Assembly: GCA_947446625.1 (NCBI GenBank)
Contig: CANFIE010000011.1
Location: 1 to 23,646 of the forward strand
Length of the DNA stretch: 23,646 nt
DNA from: Acetobacteraceae bacterium
GTDB lineage: Bacteria; Pseudomonadota; Alphaproteobacteria; Acetobacterales; Acetobacteraceae
Direction of reading: 5' to 3'
Both the position numbers and the translations under genes were made by a program. This document shows positions 22,136 to 23,646 of the stretch, piece by piece. The notes below the pieces were generated by a model. The model did no database searches, was not told the origin of the DNA, and saw only the letters and a list, made by a program, of their open reading frames with translations. Position 1 is the first letter of the stretch. Each line of letters starts with the position of its first letter.

Positions 22136-23646
22136 ATGGCACAGATCAGCTTTTCCCTGCCCAGCGATGCCACCGCGGTGACCTTGGGGGCGGCGGGGTT
22201 GGTGAATACCTATGCGGCTAGTGACCAGTTCGCTCCCAGCTTGGCGGCGCTGCCGGGCGGTGGCCATGTCGTCACTTGGATGTCGCGCGGGCAGGATGGC
22301 AGCGGCTATGGGGTTTTCGCCCAGCGCTACCAGGCCGATGGCAGCAAGCTGGGTGGGGAGTTTCAGGTCAACACTACCACGAGTAGTGACCAGGAGTTTT
22401 CCGCCGTCACCGGCCTGGCCGATGGCAGCTTCGTTGTTGCCTGGATGTCCTTGGGCCAGGATGGTTCGGGCTGGGGCATCTATGGCCGCCGCTTTGATGG
22501 CACCGGCCCGGTGGGCGGGGAGTTCGCCATCAGCCAGGGCAATTTCGAGCAGCAATGGCCCAGCATCACCGCGCTGGCGGATGGCGGCTTCCTTGCCACC
22601 TGGATGTCCCTGCATCAGGACGGTTCCAACTGGGGCATCTACGGTCGGCGCTATGACGCCGCCGGGAACCCACAGGCCAATGAGGCGCTGATCAATACCA
22701 CCACCGCGAATGATCAGGTTTACTCTTCGGCGGCGGTGCTGGCGGGCGGCGGCTATGTGGTTACCTGGCAGTCCACCGGCCAGGATGGTTCCGGCGATGG
22801 CATTTATGGCCAGCAATTCGGCGCCGATGGGGCGCCCCTGCATGGCGAGTTCCAGATCAGCCAGGCGGCCTTCAGCCAGGCGCATGCCAGTGTTACCGGC
22901 CTGGCTGGCGGTGGCTTTGTCGTCACGTGGTCGTCGGCAGGCCAGGACGGTTCCGGCTTTGGCGTCTATGGCCGGCGCTTTGATGCGGCCGGGCAGGCGC
23001 TGGGCAATGAGGCGCTGCTGACCAGCACCACCAGTGGCGACCAATGGATCCCCAGCGTCACCGCCCTGGCGGATGGCGGCTTCCTGGTGCTGTTCGATGA
23101 TTCGTCTTCCGGAACCGGGAAGCAGCGCGCCACCCGCTTCGGCGCCGATGGCGAGCGGGTTGGCGGCGAGACCCTGGTCGGCGCTGGGAATGACACCTTT
23201 CACGACCTCAACGGCGAGCAGGTGGCGCAACTGGCCGATGGCCGGGTGGTGGCCACTTGGCAGGAGTTTGTGCCGGCCGGTCACAGCATCGGTTTCGGCA
23301 TCGAATCCCGCATCCTCACCCTGGGGGATGACAGCTTCCACGGCACCGCCGGCGCCGCCCTGGCCATTCCGCTGAACCTGGCGCTGACCGGCACCGGCAG
23401 CGTCACCCTCACCGGCTTTCCGCCCGGCAGCAGCTTCAACCTGGGCAGTGCCGGCCCCAATGGCAGTTGGGTCATCCCCGCCAGCACGGGCGCGGACCTT
23501 TCCGGCCTTACCATCACCGTGCCCAGCGGCGGCGCCGGCACCTACCGGCTGCATGTTACGCTGGATGCGCAGGAAGCCAGCGCCAGCAGCGTCACCACCG
23601 GCGCCTTCATAGCCCTGTCCGCTCCGGCCTATGCAGCGCCCACCGA
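22136..23646 (+). CDS. Large repeat protein, probable type I-secreted adhesin (5' part)
   Basis: Open from ATG 22136 (GGAG nine bases upstream) to the window edge, 503 codons seen. There is no signal peptide (MAQISFSLPSDATAVTL), as in type I substrates that carry their signal at the C-terminus. Five clear repeats (residues 32-304) of about 54 residues have the core VVTWxSxGQDGSGxGIYGRRFDAxG; two decayed ones follow (305-403). Then comes a beta-rich segment (about 404-490; GFPPGSSFNLG, GTYRLHVTL) like the cadherin-type domains of giant RTX adhesins. Asp/Gly/Ser-rich turns could bind calcium, but no GGxGxDxLx RTX nonapeptide is seen in the visible part. Function as a surface or biofilm adhesin is inferred from this architecture. 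Confidence 0.75.
   Translation, partial: MAQISFSLPSDATAVTLGAAGLVNTYAASDQFAPSLAALPGGGHVVTWMSRGQDGSGYGVFAQRYQADGSKLGGEFQVNTTTSSDQEFSAVTGLADGSFVVAWMSLGQDGSGWGIYGRRFDGTGPVGGEFAISQGNFEQQWPSITALADGGFLATWMSLHQDGSNWGIYGRRYDAAGNPQANEALINTTTANDQVYSSAAVLAGGGYVVTWQSTGQDGSGDGIYGQQFGADGAPLHGEFQISQAAFSQAHASVTGLAGGGFVVTWSSAGQDGSGFGVYGRRFDAAGQALGNEALLTSTTSGDQWIPSVTALADGGFLVLFDDSSSGTGKQRATRFGADGERVGGETLVGAGNDTFHDLNGEQVAQLADGRVVATWQEFVPAGHSIGFGIESRILTLGDDSFHGTAGAALAIPLNLALTGTGSVTLTGFPPGSSFNLGSAGPNGSWVIPASTGADLSGLTITVPSGGAGTYRLHVTLDAQEASASSVTTGAFIALSAPAYAAPT
22229..23047 (+). repeat. Five ~162-base coding repeats with alternating endings
   Basis: Repeats span residues 32-87, 88-141, 142-195, 196-249 and 250-304. 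All share a QDGS core. Odd copies end in a TTT or STT stretch followed by DQ (NTTTSSDQ, NTTTANDQ, TSTTSGDQ); even copies end ISQGNFEQQ and ISQAAFSQA. The natural unit may thus be a pair of about 108 residues. Two degenerate copies continue to about 23344. Confidence 0.8.

Noticed and set aside
22229..23047. Regular repeats that might suggest a CRISPR array
   Set aside because: The units are about 162 bases, diverged, without spacers, and encode a protein repeat.
21626..23554. 642-codon open frame on the - strand opposite the adhesin and across the scar
   Set aside because: Its repeats are the mirror of the adhesin repeats. The adhesin frame shows protein-level periodicity with conserved residues and stays open to the window edge.

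Overview
The window is a high-GC, gene-dense bacterial stretch (Alphaproteobacteria; Acetobacteraceae-like is my best guess from the ImuB/DnaE2 pair, the gene-order style and a tRNA-Thr remnant, but no marker gene fixes the genus). Five blocks can be read.

(1) 1-3309: the last 28 codons of an ImuB-like Y-family polymerase relative, overlapping by ATGA with a complete error-prone polymerase gene dnaE2. This is the 3' part of an SOS mutagenesis cassette.

(2) 3310-10364: a surface-glycan block. A Wzm-type permease and a short Wzt/KpsT-type ATPase (+ strand) are followed, after an AT-rich leader, by a large two-domain glycosyltransferase. Facing it on the - strand are a PhyH-type dioxygenase and a polysaccharide pyruvyl transferase family protein. 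The convergent stop codons touch (TGA|TCA). Both - strand proteins end in a similar coiled-coil tail.

(3) 10482-15567 (- strand): a tight operon reading arsR (SqrR/BigR-like, with the two expected cysteines), ccoG, a DUF2892 membrane protein, HlyD adaptor, FtsX-like permease, ABC ATPase. Gaps are 10-13 bases or ATGA overlaps throughout.

(4) 15655-21304: an RND adaptor, RND pump and second DUF2892 protein on the - strand, divergent from an MFS transporter. An ATATTAGG-N4-CCTTATAT dyad lies between the -35 and -10 of the RND promoter. A related CTTATATAAG palindrome sits just upstream of arsR. I infer that the ArsR protein controls blocks 3 and 4 together, a thiol/persulfide-responsive redox-plus-efflux regulon. 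This is the most interesting system here: ccoG appears without any cbb3 oxidase gene and without sqr or persulfide dioxygenase genes in view.

(5) 21305-23646: an 831-base scar without an intact gene, containing a decayed 3' part of a tRNA-Thr(GGT), a broken IS3-type transposase remnant, GC-rich repeats and AT-rich regulatory-looking motifs. It is followed by the 5' part of a large repeat protein (QDGSG-type repeats, then a cadherin-like segment), probably a type I-secreted adhesin, which runs off the window. The scar looks like the edge of an accessory region.
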